Positions 1 to 8,103 of a stretch of DNA of 64,000 nucleotides are shown here, piece by piece; positions within the stretch are counted from its first letter, which is position 1, and every line of letters begins with the position of its first letter. The position numbers and the translations under genes are program-made. Below the pieces are notes generated by a model that worked only from the letters and a program-made list of their open reading frames with translations, did no database searches and was not told the DNA's origin. The stretch comes from Planctomycetota bacterium (GTDB taxonomy: Bacteria; Planctomycetota; JAJSAM01; JAJVHW01), in NCBI GenBank assembly GCA_021776825.1, contig JAJFFG010000050.1, positions 305,493 to 369,492 on the forward strand, written 5' to 3'.

Positions 1-2
1 GG

Positions 3-983
3 TGGTTCCAAACAGCGCCGCTCTCTCACTGGCAGCACTCCGTCGTCACGGTCACCGACCACGACGGCCGCTTCGCTCTGCACGGAGTACCCCTCGACCA
101 CCGGGCACGGGAGGCGCCTGTCAAGGTGCCCCATGAGATGGGCGTTCGCTGGGGTACGTCGACCACGATCTCTCCCGGGGCGTTCGACGAGTTGGTCGTA
201 CTCGAGATGCCGCGGCTGTGCCGACTTCGCGCGCGCTTCGTCGACGCTGATGGAGACGCGGTCGAACCGGCGCGGCTGACCTGGGTCTCGTCGTCGAACT
301 CGTACGACACGGCGACGGATCGCGACGGTCGGGTGGAGATCTTCGTGCCGTACGCCACGTACTCCGTCGATCTCCGTTCGATGGACACGGTCGGCTGGTC
401 TCGCAGCGACATCGACCTGGCTCGCGCGGAACTGGATCTGGGGACGATCACGCTGGAAGAGGGCGTGGCAGTGCGCGGCGTCGTCCAGAACCCCGACGGC
501 ACGCCGGCCGAACGCGCGCAGGTCAGCGTCGATGGCGCGTGGTGGAACGTCGGGACCGACGCCGAGGGGCGCTTCGAGATCCTCCACTTGCATCCTGGCG
601 CGCGCACGTTGACGGCACGATCGTCGGACGGATGGGCGTGGGAGGAGGACTACCACACCGTTCACCAGGTCGCCGCCCCCTCCGAAGGACTCGTCGTGCG
701 GCTGGAGTCGGGGCGATTTCTCAGCATCTCGTTCGTGACGACCTCGGGCGAGCCGATCGCGGTGCGCAAGGTCCAACTCACCGTGCGCGACGTGGACGGA
801 TCGCGGGTCTTCGGCGCGACATTCGAGGGATTGGGCGAGGCCGTGCGACGGCGGATCAGCCGCGCCGGGACGTTCGACGTCGAGGTCACGGTCGACGACG
901 ACGAGCCGGTGCTCTTCGCGGGGGTGACCATCGACGACACGGGCGAGACCACGCTGAGCGTCCCGGTCACCCTGCTCGAGTAG
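3..983 (+). CDS. Carboxypeptidase-regulatory-like repeat protein, 5' end cut by window edge
   Basis: The frame is open to the first base of the window, so only the C-terminal ~326 residues are seen. It contains recurrent beta-sandwich signatures of the carboxypeptidase-regulatory-like family: a T-D-x-D-G-R-F-x-L-x-G-V-P stretch near the start, then GTPAERAQVSV followed by TDAEGRFEILHLHPG. Such domains are typical of large exported Planctomycetota proteins of unknown role. Two or three domains are visible, ending in a short beta-rich tail. A GTG at 126 could be mistaken for the start, but homology-like sequence continues upstream of it. The stop codon lies in a 15-bp tandem duplication. No function can be assigned beyond a probable extracytoplasmic structural or binding role. 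Confidence 0.75.
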   Translation, partial: WFQTAPLSHWQHSVVTVTDHDGRFALHGVPLDHRAREAPVKVPHEMGVRWGTSTTISPGAFDELVVLEMPRLCRLRARFVDADGDAVEPARLTWVSSSNSYDTATDRDGRVEIFVPYATYSVDLRSMDTVGWSRSDIDLARAELDLGTITLEEGVAVRGVVQNPDGTPAERAQVSVDGAWWNVGTDAEGRFEILHLHPGARTLTARSSDGWAWEEDYHTVHQVAAPSEGLVVRLESGRFLSISFVTTSGEPIAVRKVQLTVRDVDGSRVFGATFEGLGEAVRRRISRAGTFDVEVTVDDDEPVLFAGVTIDDTGETTLSVPVTLLE

Positions 984-1003
984 ACCCCGCTCGAGTAGAC
1001 CGT
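974..1003. repeat. 15-bp tandem duplication across a stop codon
   Basis: GCTCGAGTAGACC occurs at 974-986 and again at 989-1001, a 15-bp period. The first copy contains the TAG stop of the upstream gene, so the duplication adds a second, out-of-use copy of the same end. Confidence 0.8.
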
Positions 1004-1043
1004 TCGCTCCCCCACCGCGTCGACGTCCCAGCCAATCCGTGCG

Positions 1044-1610
1044 ATGCTGGACACCGGGTCGCTCGACGAGATGCGCGCGAACGAACACCTGTCCTCTCTG
1101 CTCGCGGTGATGGCGGTCCTCGCCGTCCCGGTGATCGTCGTCGTGGCGATCGGGCGTCACGGCCCCGGAGCCGATGGTTCGCGTCGTCGCCACGACTCCT
1201 CCGACACTGGCTCCTCCGTCGACTCTGCCGGAGATCGCGCCACCGTCGACGCTGGCCATCCGCACTGGTCCGGCGACCGTCCACGTGGTCGGCACCGCGC
1301 TGCGCGAAGACGGCAGACCGTGCGCCGGTTCGCCCGTGCTCGCGGTCCCCCAGTCACCGGCACCGTCGTCGACAGCCGCGGCCGTCCGGTGGTGAACGCG
1401 CTCATCCGGTACGGAGTCGGCAAGCGGAGGTGGGACGTCTTCTGTGACGAGAACGGTCACTTCGAGATTGCTGCTACCCCGTCGCGGCGCACGCGCATCT
1501 GGGCCGACACGTTCGCGCCCGGATTTGACCGGGACGATCGAGAGACCGCGGTGGTCGACGTCTCGCCGCCCGTCTCCGATCTCCGCATCCAGCTCACTCC
1601 GCAGGACTAA
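1044..1610 (+). CDS. Membrane-anchored regulatory-like domain protein, probably frameshifted
   Basis: Read straight through, this gives 188 aa: a transmembrane segment (about residues 18-36), an arginine-rich middle with no protein-like character, and a convincing beta-sandwich end (VTGTVVDSRGRPVVNALIRY). Between about 1174 and 1350 the +1 frame instead carries a normal-looking Pro/Thr linker followed by VVGTALREDGRPCAGSPV, another regulatory-like domain start. The simplest reading is one protein (TM anchor, Pro/Thr linker, domain) broken by two compensating indels near 1165 and 1350, either decay or sequence error. The start could also be the ATG at 1071. It lies just downstream of a related gene on the same strand. 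Confidence 0.45.
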   Translation: MLDTGSLDEMRANEHLSSLLAVMAVLAVPVIVVVAIGRHGPGADGSRRRHDSSDTGSSVDSAGDRATVDAGHPHWSGDRPRGRHRAARRRQTVRRFARARGPPVTGTVVDSRGRPVVNALIRYGVGKRRWDVFCDENGHFEIAATPSRRTRIWADTFAPGFDRDDRETAVVDVSPPVSDLRIQLTPQD

Positions 1611-1690
1611 CCCTCCGGCGTCGCCCATTCCTTTCCCGGGCCAGCACCCTGCCGAGAATGTCGGGCTCGCCGGCGTCCTGCCTGCTCGAA

Positions 1691-1739
1691 GCGGAAGGAC
1701 AGCCCGGACGCGGAAGGACATCCCCGAAGCGGAAGGACA
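1691..1739. repeat. Three 19-bp tandem units in the gcvT leader, each with a Shine-Dalgarno core
   Basis: GCGGAAGGACA occurs at 1691, 1710 and 1729, exactly 19 bp apart, and the last copy ends two bases before the gcvT ATG at 1742. GGAAGGA is a credible ribosome binding site, so the leader carries three in register. No glycine riboswitch was recognised in the ~130 bases upstream. Confidence 0.8.
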
Positions 1740-1741
1740 TC

Positions 1742-2881
1742 ATGGCCAAGACCACCCCTCTTCACTCGACGCACGTCTCTCTCGATGCGCGGATGATCGA
1801 CTTCGGCGGCTGGGACATGCCCATCCAGTACGAGGGCATCGTCTCGGAGTGCGCCACCACGCGCCAGCGGGTCGGCATCTTCGACATCGGCCACATGGGG
1901 CGGCTCGAGTTCTCCGGTCCGCAGGCGGTGGAGGCCCTGGACTACTGCGTGTCCTGCAACGTCGCGGCGCTCACGGACGGTCGCGTGAAGTACGGCCTGA
2001 TCCTGACCGAGCGCGGCACGGCGATCGACGACGTGCTCGTCTACAAGGACATCGATCGAGTGCACGTCGTCGTCAACGCGGGCAACCGCGACGTCGACCG
2101 CGAGCACTTCCGCAAGATCGTCGCCGAGAAGGGCTTCGACTGCCTGGTCATCGACGCCGCCTGCCCCCAGGAGCCTCACCAGGGGCACTCGTTCCTGGGT
2201 GTTCCGCAGACGATGCTGGCGCTCCAGGGCCCGAACTCGGAGACGCTGCTGCAGCGTGTCGTCAACACCGACACCGTGGTCTCGGAGCTGCGCTACTACC
2301 GCATGATGCGCACGACGATCCTCGGGCTGAACTGCCTCGTGAGCCGCACCGGCTACACTGGCGAGGACGGCTTCGAGATCTTCTTCGATCTGCGCGAGGC
2401 GCAGCGCATGTGGGATCTGCTGCTCTCGCAGGGCGAGGACCTCGGGATCAGCCCGGTCGGACTCGGCGCCCGCGACACCCTGCGCACCGAGGCTGGGATG
2501 CCGCTCTACGGCAACGAGATCGACCTCGAGACCACCCCCATTGAGGCTGGACTGCGCTTCGGCGTGGCGCTCAAGGGCGGCGACTACATCGGCAAGTCGG
2601 TGCTCGCGGACCAGGTCGAGAACGGCGTCTCGAAGAAGCTCGTCGGTCTCGAAGTGGACACGCGGCGCGTCCCGCGGCAGGGTTGCGCTCTGATGGACGG
2701 CGAGACGACTCTCGGCGCAGTGACGTCGGGCACGTTCGCCCCCACGCTCGACAAGAACATCGCCATGGGCTTCGTACCCCCCTCGCACGCCGAGGTGGGC
2801 ACGACGTTCGAGGTGGACATCCGCGGCAAGCGGCACGGGTGCACCGTGGTGCCTATGCCCTTCTACAAGCGCTCGAAGTAG
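1742..2881 (+). CDS. gcvT: Aminomethyltransferase, glycine cleavage T-protein
   Basis: This 379-aa protein has the normal length for GcvT, which transfers the aminomethyl carbon from lipoyl-GcvH to tetrahydrofolate and releases ammonia. Diagnostic stretches: LHSTHVSLDARMIDFGGWDMPIQY at the N-terminus, FDIGHMGRLEFSG, ALQGPNSE, SRTGYTGEDGFEIF and GARDTLRTEAGMPLYGNEI with the folate-binding region. The ATG at 1742 is chosen because it follows a GGAAGGA site and the family N-terminus begins there; 28 upstream in-frame codons look non-coding. gcvH follows after 27 bases on the same strand, while gcvP lies 5 kb away on the other strand. Confidence 0.97.
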   Translation: MAKTTPLHSTHVSLDARMIDFGGWDMPIQYEGIVSECATTRQRVGIFDIGHMGRLEFSGPQAVEALDYCVSCNVAALTDGRVKYGLILTERGTAIDDVLVYKDIDRVHVVVNAGNRDVDREHFRKIVAEKGFDCLVIDAACPQEPHQGHSFLGVPQTMLALQGPNSETLLQRVVNTDTVVSELRYYRMMRTTILGLNCLVSRTGYTGEDGFEIFFDLREAQRMWDLLLSQGEDLGISPVGLGARDTLRTEAGMPLYGNEIDLETTPIEAGLRFGVALKGGDYIGKSVLADQVENGVSKKLVGLEVDTRRVPRQGCALMDGETTLGAVTSGTFAPTLDKNIAMGFVPPSHAEVGTTFEVDIRGKRHGCTVVPMPFYKRSK

Positions 2882-2908
2882 CCGGCTCGCCGGCACCGGA
2901 GGAGTTTG

Positions 2909-3292
2909 ATGCGTCCAGAGGGACTGAGGTTTTCGAAGAGCCACGAGTGGGTTCTGATCGAGAAGGACATCGCCACGACCGGCATCTCAGACTTCGCCGT
3001 GAAGGCGTTGTCGGACCTGGTCTTCGTGGACCTGCCGGCCGAGACGGACCTGCTCGAGCAGGGCCAACCGTACGCAGAGGTCGAGTCGGTCAAGGCCGTC
3101 TCCGACATCTACGCGCCGCTCTCCGGTGAGGTGGTCGAGGTCAACGAGGAGGTCGGCGACGATCTCGACAAGGTCTCGAAGGACCCCTTCGGCGCCGGCT
3201 GGTTCGTGAAGTTCCGCATCAGCCACCCGAACGAGCTTGAGTCGCTGATGGACGAGGCCGCCTACAAGAAGCACTGCAAGGCCAACGGCTAG
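2909..3292 (+). CDS. gcvH: Glycine cleavage H-protein
   Basis: This 127-aa protein is the lipoate-carrying shuttle of the glycine cleavage system. The lipoylated lysine is K62 in the motif ESVKAVSD. The family hallmarks SHEWV near the N-terminus, ALSDLVFVDLP and GAGWFVKF are present. The start is the ATG at 2909, preceded by GGAGGAG four bases upstream; a TTG three bases earlier is also in frame but less likely. The gene is presumably cotranscribed with gcvT, and a strong hairpin follows the stop. Confidence 0.97.
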   Translation: MRPEGLRFSKSHEWVLIEKDIATTGISDFAVKALSDLVFVDLPAETDLLEQGQPYAEVESVKAVSDIYAPLSGEVVEVNEEVGDDLDKVSKDPFGAGWFVKFRISHPNELESLMDEAAYKKHCKANG

Positions 3293-3311
3293 CCCCGCTG
3301 ATCGGGCGTGA

Positions 3312-3348
3312 ACGAACGCCGCGTGGCAACCCGCCGCGCGGCGTTCGT
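3312..3348 (+). terminator. Hairpin terminator after gcvTH
   Basis: A perfect 12-bp stem, ACGAACGCCGCG (3312-3323) paired with its complement (3337-3348), closes a 13-base loop 20 bases after the gcvH stop. There is no long T run, as is common in high-GC genomes. Confidence 0.7.
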
Positions 3349-3428
3349 GATTCCACCTGTTCTCTCCGCGAAGCGAGCTGAGCGCGTCACTGCCGAGGTC
3401 TCCGAGCCCGGCGCGTTAGATTGCGCGC

Positions 3429-5381
3429 ATGACCGCAGTTCGCGACCGCCTCCCGAACCCGCCGCTGGCGGCGGTCTGGCTCGTGGCGGCGGTCCTGCTG
3501 ATCTACCTCCCGTCGTGCTTCACGAACCAGTGGGTCATCGACGACTACCGGTTCATCGTGAACAACGCGTTCCTCGAGTCCGCTTCGGGGCTCGGGGACT
3601 GGCTTCGCATCTTCTCGGATCCCTACACCGCCGATCCGACCGCCGGCGACGGCATCGTTCGCCCGCTCCGGACAGCGAGTTTCCTCCTCGACCTGCGGCT
3701 GTTCGGACCGGAACCGATCGCGTTCCATCTGCACTCGTTGGCGTGGCACTGCGCTGCGGTCCTTCTCGGCCATCGATTGCTCACCCGACTCGTCGGTCCC
3801 GCTGCGGCGTTCTGGGGAGCGCTCGTCTGGGCGCTGCATCCCATGCAGGTCGAGTCGGTGGCGTGGGTCTCCAGCCGCGGCGATCTCGCCATGGGCGCGT
3901 TCACGATCGGGGCGCTGCTGCTGGAACTGCGCAGTCGGGGCCGGGACAGCTGGCTCGCCGGAGCGCTCGCCGCTGGTCTGATCGCGTTGCTCTGGAAGGA
4001 GACGGCGGTTGTGCTACCGCTGCTCGTCGTCGCCGTGCATCGGTTCGGCCCGGACGAACGCCACCGCATGGGACTGCGGGACGCTCTAGTGCGAGCCGTC
4101 CCGTATCTCGTCGTCGTCGCTGCGTACCTGGTCTACCGGCAGAGCGTTCTCAGTGGGCCGATCGAGCACACGCGCGGGTTCGTGCTCGGCGGGTCGACTG
4201 CGGGCACGTTCGCGACGATGTTCCGCGGCTTCGCTGCCTACGTCGGCTTCGCCGCGCTGCCGGTCGCGCCGGCGAACGAGTGGTACCTGCCCGTCTCCAC
4301 GTCGCTGCTGAGCCCGACGGTGCTGCTCTGCCTCGCGCTCCACGTGGCCCTGATCGTCGGCGCGTGGCGCTGGCGTGTGACGCGTCCGGTCCTCGCCTTG
4401 TGCGCAGCGCTCTTCTACGTGCCGCTGATCCCGGTAGCAAACTGGCCGTTCCAGCTCGGCATCCCCACCGCAGAGAGGTTCCTCTACCTATCGCTGCTCG
4501 GACTGGCCCTGCTCGTGGCGACGCTCCTCCGTCGTGCGCCGCGCGCGTGGCCCGCCGTCGCGCTCGCGGTCCTCGCCTGTGGCGTCGGGTCGGTGGTGCG
4601 CACCGCGGACTGGAAGGACGACGCGGCGGCACAGGCCGTCGCCGCCCGACACGGCCGCAGTCCGCAGGTCCACGCGCTACGCGCAGTGCACACTCGTCTC
4701 GCTGCACTCGAAGCGCAGGCGGACGGAGATGACGAGGCCGCGCAGCGCCTGTTCGAGTCGGCTCTTGCCTCGGCACACGCGTCGCTCGACCTCTGGCACG
4801 AGATCGAGGTCGTCAGTCACTCCCGCAGTCACGTCGTGCTGTCCGCGCACACGAACGCCGCCGACCTCTGCATCCGACTCGGCCGTCCGGGCGAAGCGCT
4901 CTGGCATGCCGACCAGTGCGCCGCGATCGGCGACGCCATCTTCCCGCAGACGCAGCTCAATCGAGCTCGCGCGCTCGTGGACCTGCGACGGGGTCCAGCG
5001 GCACGGCGAGCACTCATCCGACTGGCGGAGGTCACGACCGAGTTCAAGTCCGCGGTGGCGCTTGGGCGGCGGGCGGTGGCGATGGCGGGGCACGAGCACA
5101 AGGCGTTGTTCGAAGCCGGAGCGCCGCGCCGCATCGCCGGCGGGCCGCCGGAGGGATACCGCGCGGCTCTGGAGAGCGCCGACCTCACCGACTTCCAGCG
5201 AGCTGCCTGCCATGAGGAGATCGGGGAGGAGCAGCGCGCCGCCGAGCTCTTCGCCAGTGCGATCGCGGCCGGCGGGCTCGAACGCGAGCAACTCGAACGC
5301 GCGACTCTGGCGATCCGCCGCATCCGTGAGGGATGCCCGGACTGGCGCGATCACGGACTCGGCGGCGACTCCGAACGGTAG
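3429..5381 (+). CDS. TMTC-like polytopic membrane protein (DUF1736/GT-C type) with C-terminal TPR-like tail
   Basis: The product is 650 aa. The first ~390 residues hold about nine hydrophobic segments and resemble TMTC/GT-C glycosyltransferase-type proteins: an early luminal acidic pair in WVIDDYRFIVNN, then ALVWALHPMQVESVAWVSSRGD, which matches the characteristic HP-Q-ESVAW motif of that group. Later come FAAYVGFAAL and PLIPVANWPF. Residues ~400-640 are soluble and helical, consistent with TPR repeats. Members are thought to transfer sugars from lipid carriers to proteins, but substrates in bacteria are unknown. No clear ribosome binding site precedes the ATG. Confidence 0.75.
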   Translation: MTAVRDRLPNPPLAAVWLVAAVLLIYLPSCFTNQWVIDDYRFIVNNAFLESASGLGDWLRIFSDPYTADPTAGDGIVRPLRTASFLLDLRLFGPEPIAFHLHSLAWHCAAVLLGHRLLTRLVGPAAAFWGALVWALHPMQVESVAWVSSRGDLAMGAFTIGALLLELRSRGRDSWLAGALAAGLIALLWKETAVVLPLLVVAVHRFGPDERHRMGLRDALVRAVPYLVVVAAYLVYRQSVLSGPIEHTRGFVLGGSTAGTFATMFRGFAAYVGFAALPVAPANEWYLPVSTSLLSPTVLLCLALHVALIVGAWRWRVTRPVLALCAALFYVPLIPVANWPFQLGIPTAERFLYLSLLGLALLVATLLRRAPRAWPAVALAVLACGVGSVVRTADWKDDAAAQAVAARHGRSPQVHALRAVHTRLAALEAQADGDDEAAQRLFESALASAHASLDLWHEIEVVSHSRSHVVLSAHTNAADLCIRLGRPGEALWHADQCAAIGDAIFPQTQLNRARALVDLRRGPAARRALIRLAEVTTEFKSAVALGRRAVAMAGHEHKALFEAGAPRRIAGGPPEGYRAALESADLTDFQRAACHEEIGEEQRAAELFASAIAAGGLEREQLERATLAIRRIREGCPDWRDHGLGGDSER

Positions 5382-5387
5382 TCTCGC

Positions 5388-7160
5388 TCAGCGCTCCCGC
5401 GGCGGCGGAGGCGGATCGTACGGCTCCGACGGTTGCCGCGGTGGAGGCGGATCGTGCGGTGGCGGCCCGTGACGCTCCGGATCGTGGTCGGGAGGATCGA
5501 CGTAGTCCGGCGCGTCCCTGGCGATCCGAGGCGGGAGCGTCGTCGCGCGGCGCGGCTTCGGGACGATGCACTTGATCCACGTGTTCGGCGCTGTGCCCCA
5601 AATCGGCTCGCCGCTGAACTCGGCGCCGAGGTGCTTGCGCCAGATGCCGGCCGCATCGTGCCAGGGCTTCGTCGGTGCAACGGCCAGGCGGTCGGCTCCC
5701 GGATCGAGCTCGGCGATGAACTCGGCCACGTCGGAGGTGTCATCACATGCTGACCAGTTGCCCTGCGTCGTCGATGCGAACGCGACGCCGCCGTCGGGCG
5801 CCTCGGCGCTGACGCCGAAGTACGACGCTCCGCCCCAACGCATGCGGTTGGCGACCACGTTGAACACGACCCAGTCGCCCTCATGGAGCTCGACGTTGAC
5901 GCGCTCGGTGATCGCGCCGTGGACGTCTTCCAGCATCGACCGATGTGAGGTCGGAACACGCTTCCCGTTGACCCAGATGTCCACCACGAAGTCATCCGCG
6001 ACGAGGAGGAGCGAGGTGGCGATCGGCGGCGGCGGGATCGGCCGCTCCGCACCTGACACACGGACGACCTGATCAGCGTGCGTGATGTAGACGGAGCCAT
6101 CCGGACCGACCGACGGACGCCAGCGATGCGGTGCCGCGCCGGTCGCGATCGAGCCGCTCACGTCCCCCATCCGGTCGACCAGGTAGAGCGTGCCGTCGGC
6201 GTCGACGGTCAGGGTGTCGCCCCCGAGTGCGGTCGCCGGGCGAGTGAGTGACGATGCCGCCAGCCGCGACTGCCAGCGCACCCGCCCGTTGAGGTCGAGG
6301 CAGGACAGGTGTCCAGAGGAGTGCGTGACGCGCAGATGTCCGTCGTCGGAGAGCGCCATGCCCGTGAGCCCCTTGCCGAGCCGCTTGGTCCACAGAAACT
6401 TGCGTGTGCGTAGGCTGACGCAGCGCACCTCGCCGGTCGACGTGGCGCCGAGCAGCCGGTCTCCCAGCACCATCAGCTGGCGCATGCCGTTCTTCAGCTG
6501 CCAGAGCTTCAGGCCCTTCGCGTCGAAGCACGTCACCGTGTGCCCAGTACCGATGAGGATGCGCCCGTCCTGATCGAAGCAGAGCGACGCCCAGGGTGAG
6601 TTCCAGTCGCGGCGCAGCCAGTTCACGCTTCCCGTCGCCGCGTCGAGCGAGGCGAGGCCCACTGCGTCGGAGACGACGTAGAGCGTCTTGCCGTCGGGCG
6701 ACAACGCTGGCGGGCGATGGATCCACGACGCCTTGAGCTCGGTCCGCCAGAGTCGCTTTCCCGACGCATCGACTGCCTGGACGAAGCCGTGATTCCCGAA
6801 GTAGGCCGTGAGGTCCGAGCCGATCGCGGGACTCGAGTAGTTCCAGTAGCGCGGGTTCGCGTTCGCGATCCACGCGTGCTTCGCCGTCGCGGGATCCACG
6901 GCGCGCAGGTGTCCCGCGCCGGCCATGATGCGAACCACGCCGTCCGGCCCGTGGATCGCCATCCCCGGCTTCTTCCCGCCGCGGTACGCCCAGTCGATCC
7001 GATCGAGCGAGCGCGCGCGATAGGGCCACTGCGCGCGATTCCACACGTCGACCGAGTCGCCGATGATCGTGGGCCCCGCGCTGACGGGCCCGTCGCCCGC
7101 GGTGGCCAGCAGACTCAGGGCGACGAGAACGGGCAGAACCAGAGCAGTAGCGAGTCGCAT
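5388..7160 (-). CDS. Secreted PQQ/WD-like beta-propeller protein with proline-rich tail
   Basis: The product is 590 aa. The start is the ATG at 7160, which follows GGGAGG and begins a clean signal peptide (MRLATALVLPVLVALSLLA, cleaved near AGDGPVSAG). Residues ~60-400 consist of propeller-blade repeats of PQQ-like type, for example LYVVSDAVGLASLDAATGSVNW and LLGATSTGEVRCVSLRTRKFLW. A second beta-rich domain (~410-545) contains VNGKRVP and VVFNVVANRMRWGGASYF. The last ~50 residues are proline/aspartate repeats (PPDHDPERHGPPPHD). An exported binding or sensing function is likely; no catalytic residues are identifiable. The reading frame continues upstream into an unrelated alkD-like remnant, which is not part of this gene. 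Confidence 0.75.
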   Translation of the reverse strand: MRLATALVLPVLVALSLLATAGDGPVSAGPTIIGDSVDVWNRAQWPYRARSLDRIDWAYRGGKKPGMAIHGPDGVVRIMAGAGHLRAVDPATAKHAWIANANPRYWNYSSPAIGSDLTAYFGNHGFVQAVDASGKRLWRTELKASWIHRPPALSPDGKTLYVVSDAVGLASLDAATGSVNWLRRDWNSPWASLCFDQDGRILIGTGHTVTCFDAKGLKLWQLKNGMRQLMVLGDRLLGATSTGEVRCVSLRTRKFLWTKRLGKGLTGMALSDDGHLRVTHSSGHLSCLDLNGRVRWQSRLAASSLTRPATALGGDTLTVDADGTLYLVDRMGDVSGSIATGAAPHRWRPSVGPDGSVYITHADQVVRVSGAERPIPPPPIATSLLLVADDFVVDIWVNGKRVPTSHRSMLEDVHGAITERVNVELHEGDWVVFNVVANRMRWGGASYFGVSAEAPDGGVAFASTTQGNWSACDDTSDVAEFIAELDPGADRLAVAPTKPWHDAAGIWRKHLGAEFSGEPIWGTAPNTWIKCIVPKPRRATTLPPRIARDAPDYVDPPDHDPERHGPPPHDPPPPRQPSEPYDPPPPPRER

Positions 7161-7226
7161 CGTGACCTCCCGGCAGACGCCCCATCCCGAGCGTATGGGC
7201 AATACCGCAACCGCGGTGCCGCGCCC

Positions 7227-7424
7227 ATCGTAGACGTCGGAGCTCCAGAGCTCGCGAGCGAGTGCCGGGTCTCTGCCGATCTGCTTCGCCAACTTCCGCA
7301 GCTTCGTGAGTCCGATGCCGAAACTGGTGAGTCCGCCGGCCTTCGCCGCGACTCGCTCCCAGTGGACCATGCCTCGCGCGTCTTGATTCGTCTCCAGCAG
7401 CGTCAGTACTTCGGTCGTGGTCAT
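7227..7424 (-). pseudogene. Truncated AlkD-like DNA alkylation repair fragment
   Basis: About 66 codons starting at the ATG at 7424 match the N-terminus of AlkD-type HEAT-repeat glycosylases (PF08713): EVLTLLETNQDARGMVHWER, then LTSFGIGLTKLRKLAKQIGRD and ELWSSDVYD. The match stops abruptly after DVYD, where a full enzyme would continue for ~150 residues. The remaining 22 codons up to the next gene's ATG look like non-coding sequence. The fragment is in frame with the propeller gene, so automated callers will fuse them. Confidence 0.7.
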
Positions 7425-7522
7425 GGACGCGCCCCCTCGTGTCGCGGTGCCTCAATCGCCCGCGTGGAGGGTACGGGATCTGGGCTAGTATCATCCCGCC
7501 ACGGGGCCCGGGAGGGAACGCG

Positions 7523-8092
7523 ATGCTGTTCGAGGCCACGACCTACACGATCCGCCGCAAGGTGTTCACGCTGTTCGGTGCGGCGTTCCACGTCTACGAC
7601 CCGAGCGGGAACGTGATCGGCTACTCGAAGCAGAAGGCGTTCAAACTGAAGGAGGACATCCGCGTGTTCTCCGACGTGAGCATGTCGCGAGAGCTGCTCT
7701 CGATCAACGCGCGCTCGGTCATCGACTTCAGCGCGGCCTACGACATCGTCGACGCGCCGACCGGTGAGCCGGTCGGCGCCGCGCGGCGCAAGGGCTGGTC
7801 ATCGCTCTTCCGCGACTCATGGGAACTGCTGGACGCGCACGACCATCCCGTCGCCTCCGTCGTCGAGGACTCGAAGATGATGGCGTTCTTCCGCCGGTTC
7901 CTCTCGAACCTGATCCCGCAGAGCTTCTCGGTGCTGGCGTCGGGCGGCGGTGACTACGCCCAGTTCGACCAGCACTTCAACCCGTTCATCTATCGCCTGA
8001 CGGTGTCGCGCTCATCGGGCTCCGGCGCCGATCCGCGGCTGATCCTCGGAGCGGCTGTCCTGATCGCGGCGATCGAGGGACGCCAGCAGTAG
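7523..8092 (+). CDS. LURP-one-related / tubby-like C-terminal domain protein
   Basis: The product is 189 aa with a GGAGGG site seven bases before the ATG at 7523. The order and spacing of IRRKVFTLFGAAFHVYDPSGNVIGYSKQKAFKLKEDIRVFSD, YDIVDAPTGEPVGAARRKG, LLDAHDHPVASVVEDS and IYRLTVSR follow the LURP-one-related/YxjI fold, a membrane-scramblase-like beta-barrel around one helix. The last ~20 residues are hydrophobic (RLILGAAVLIAAIEG) and may anchor the protein. Its function in bacteria is unknown. It is divergent from the alkD relic and convergent with gcvP, 11 bases away. Confidence 0.7.
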   Translation: MLFEATTYTIRRKVFTLFGAAFHVYDPSGNVIGYSKQKAFKLKEDIRVFSDVSMSRELLSINARSVIDFSAAYDIVDAPTGEPVGAARRKGWSSLFRDSWELLDAHDHPVASVVEDSKMMAFFRRFLSNLIPQSFSVLASGGGDYAQFDQHFNPFIYRLTVSRSSGSGADPRLILGAAVLIAAIEGRQQ

Positions 8093-8103
8093 GCGTCCGA
8101 CGA

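Noticed and set aside
1611..1741. Glycine riboswitch before gcvT
   Set aside because: The conserved GGAGAG-type cores and paired aptamer layout were not found; only the 19-bp repeats are present.
5388..7424. A single 678-aa protein with alkD-like N-terminus and propeller
   Set aside because: A strong ribosome site and a signal peptide start at 7160, and the upstream part matches only a truncated cytosolic repair enzyme.
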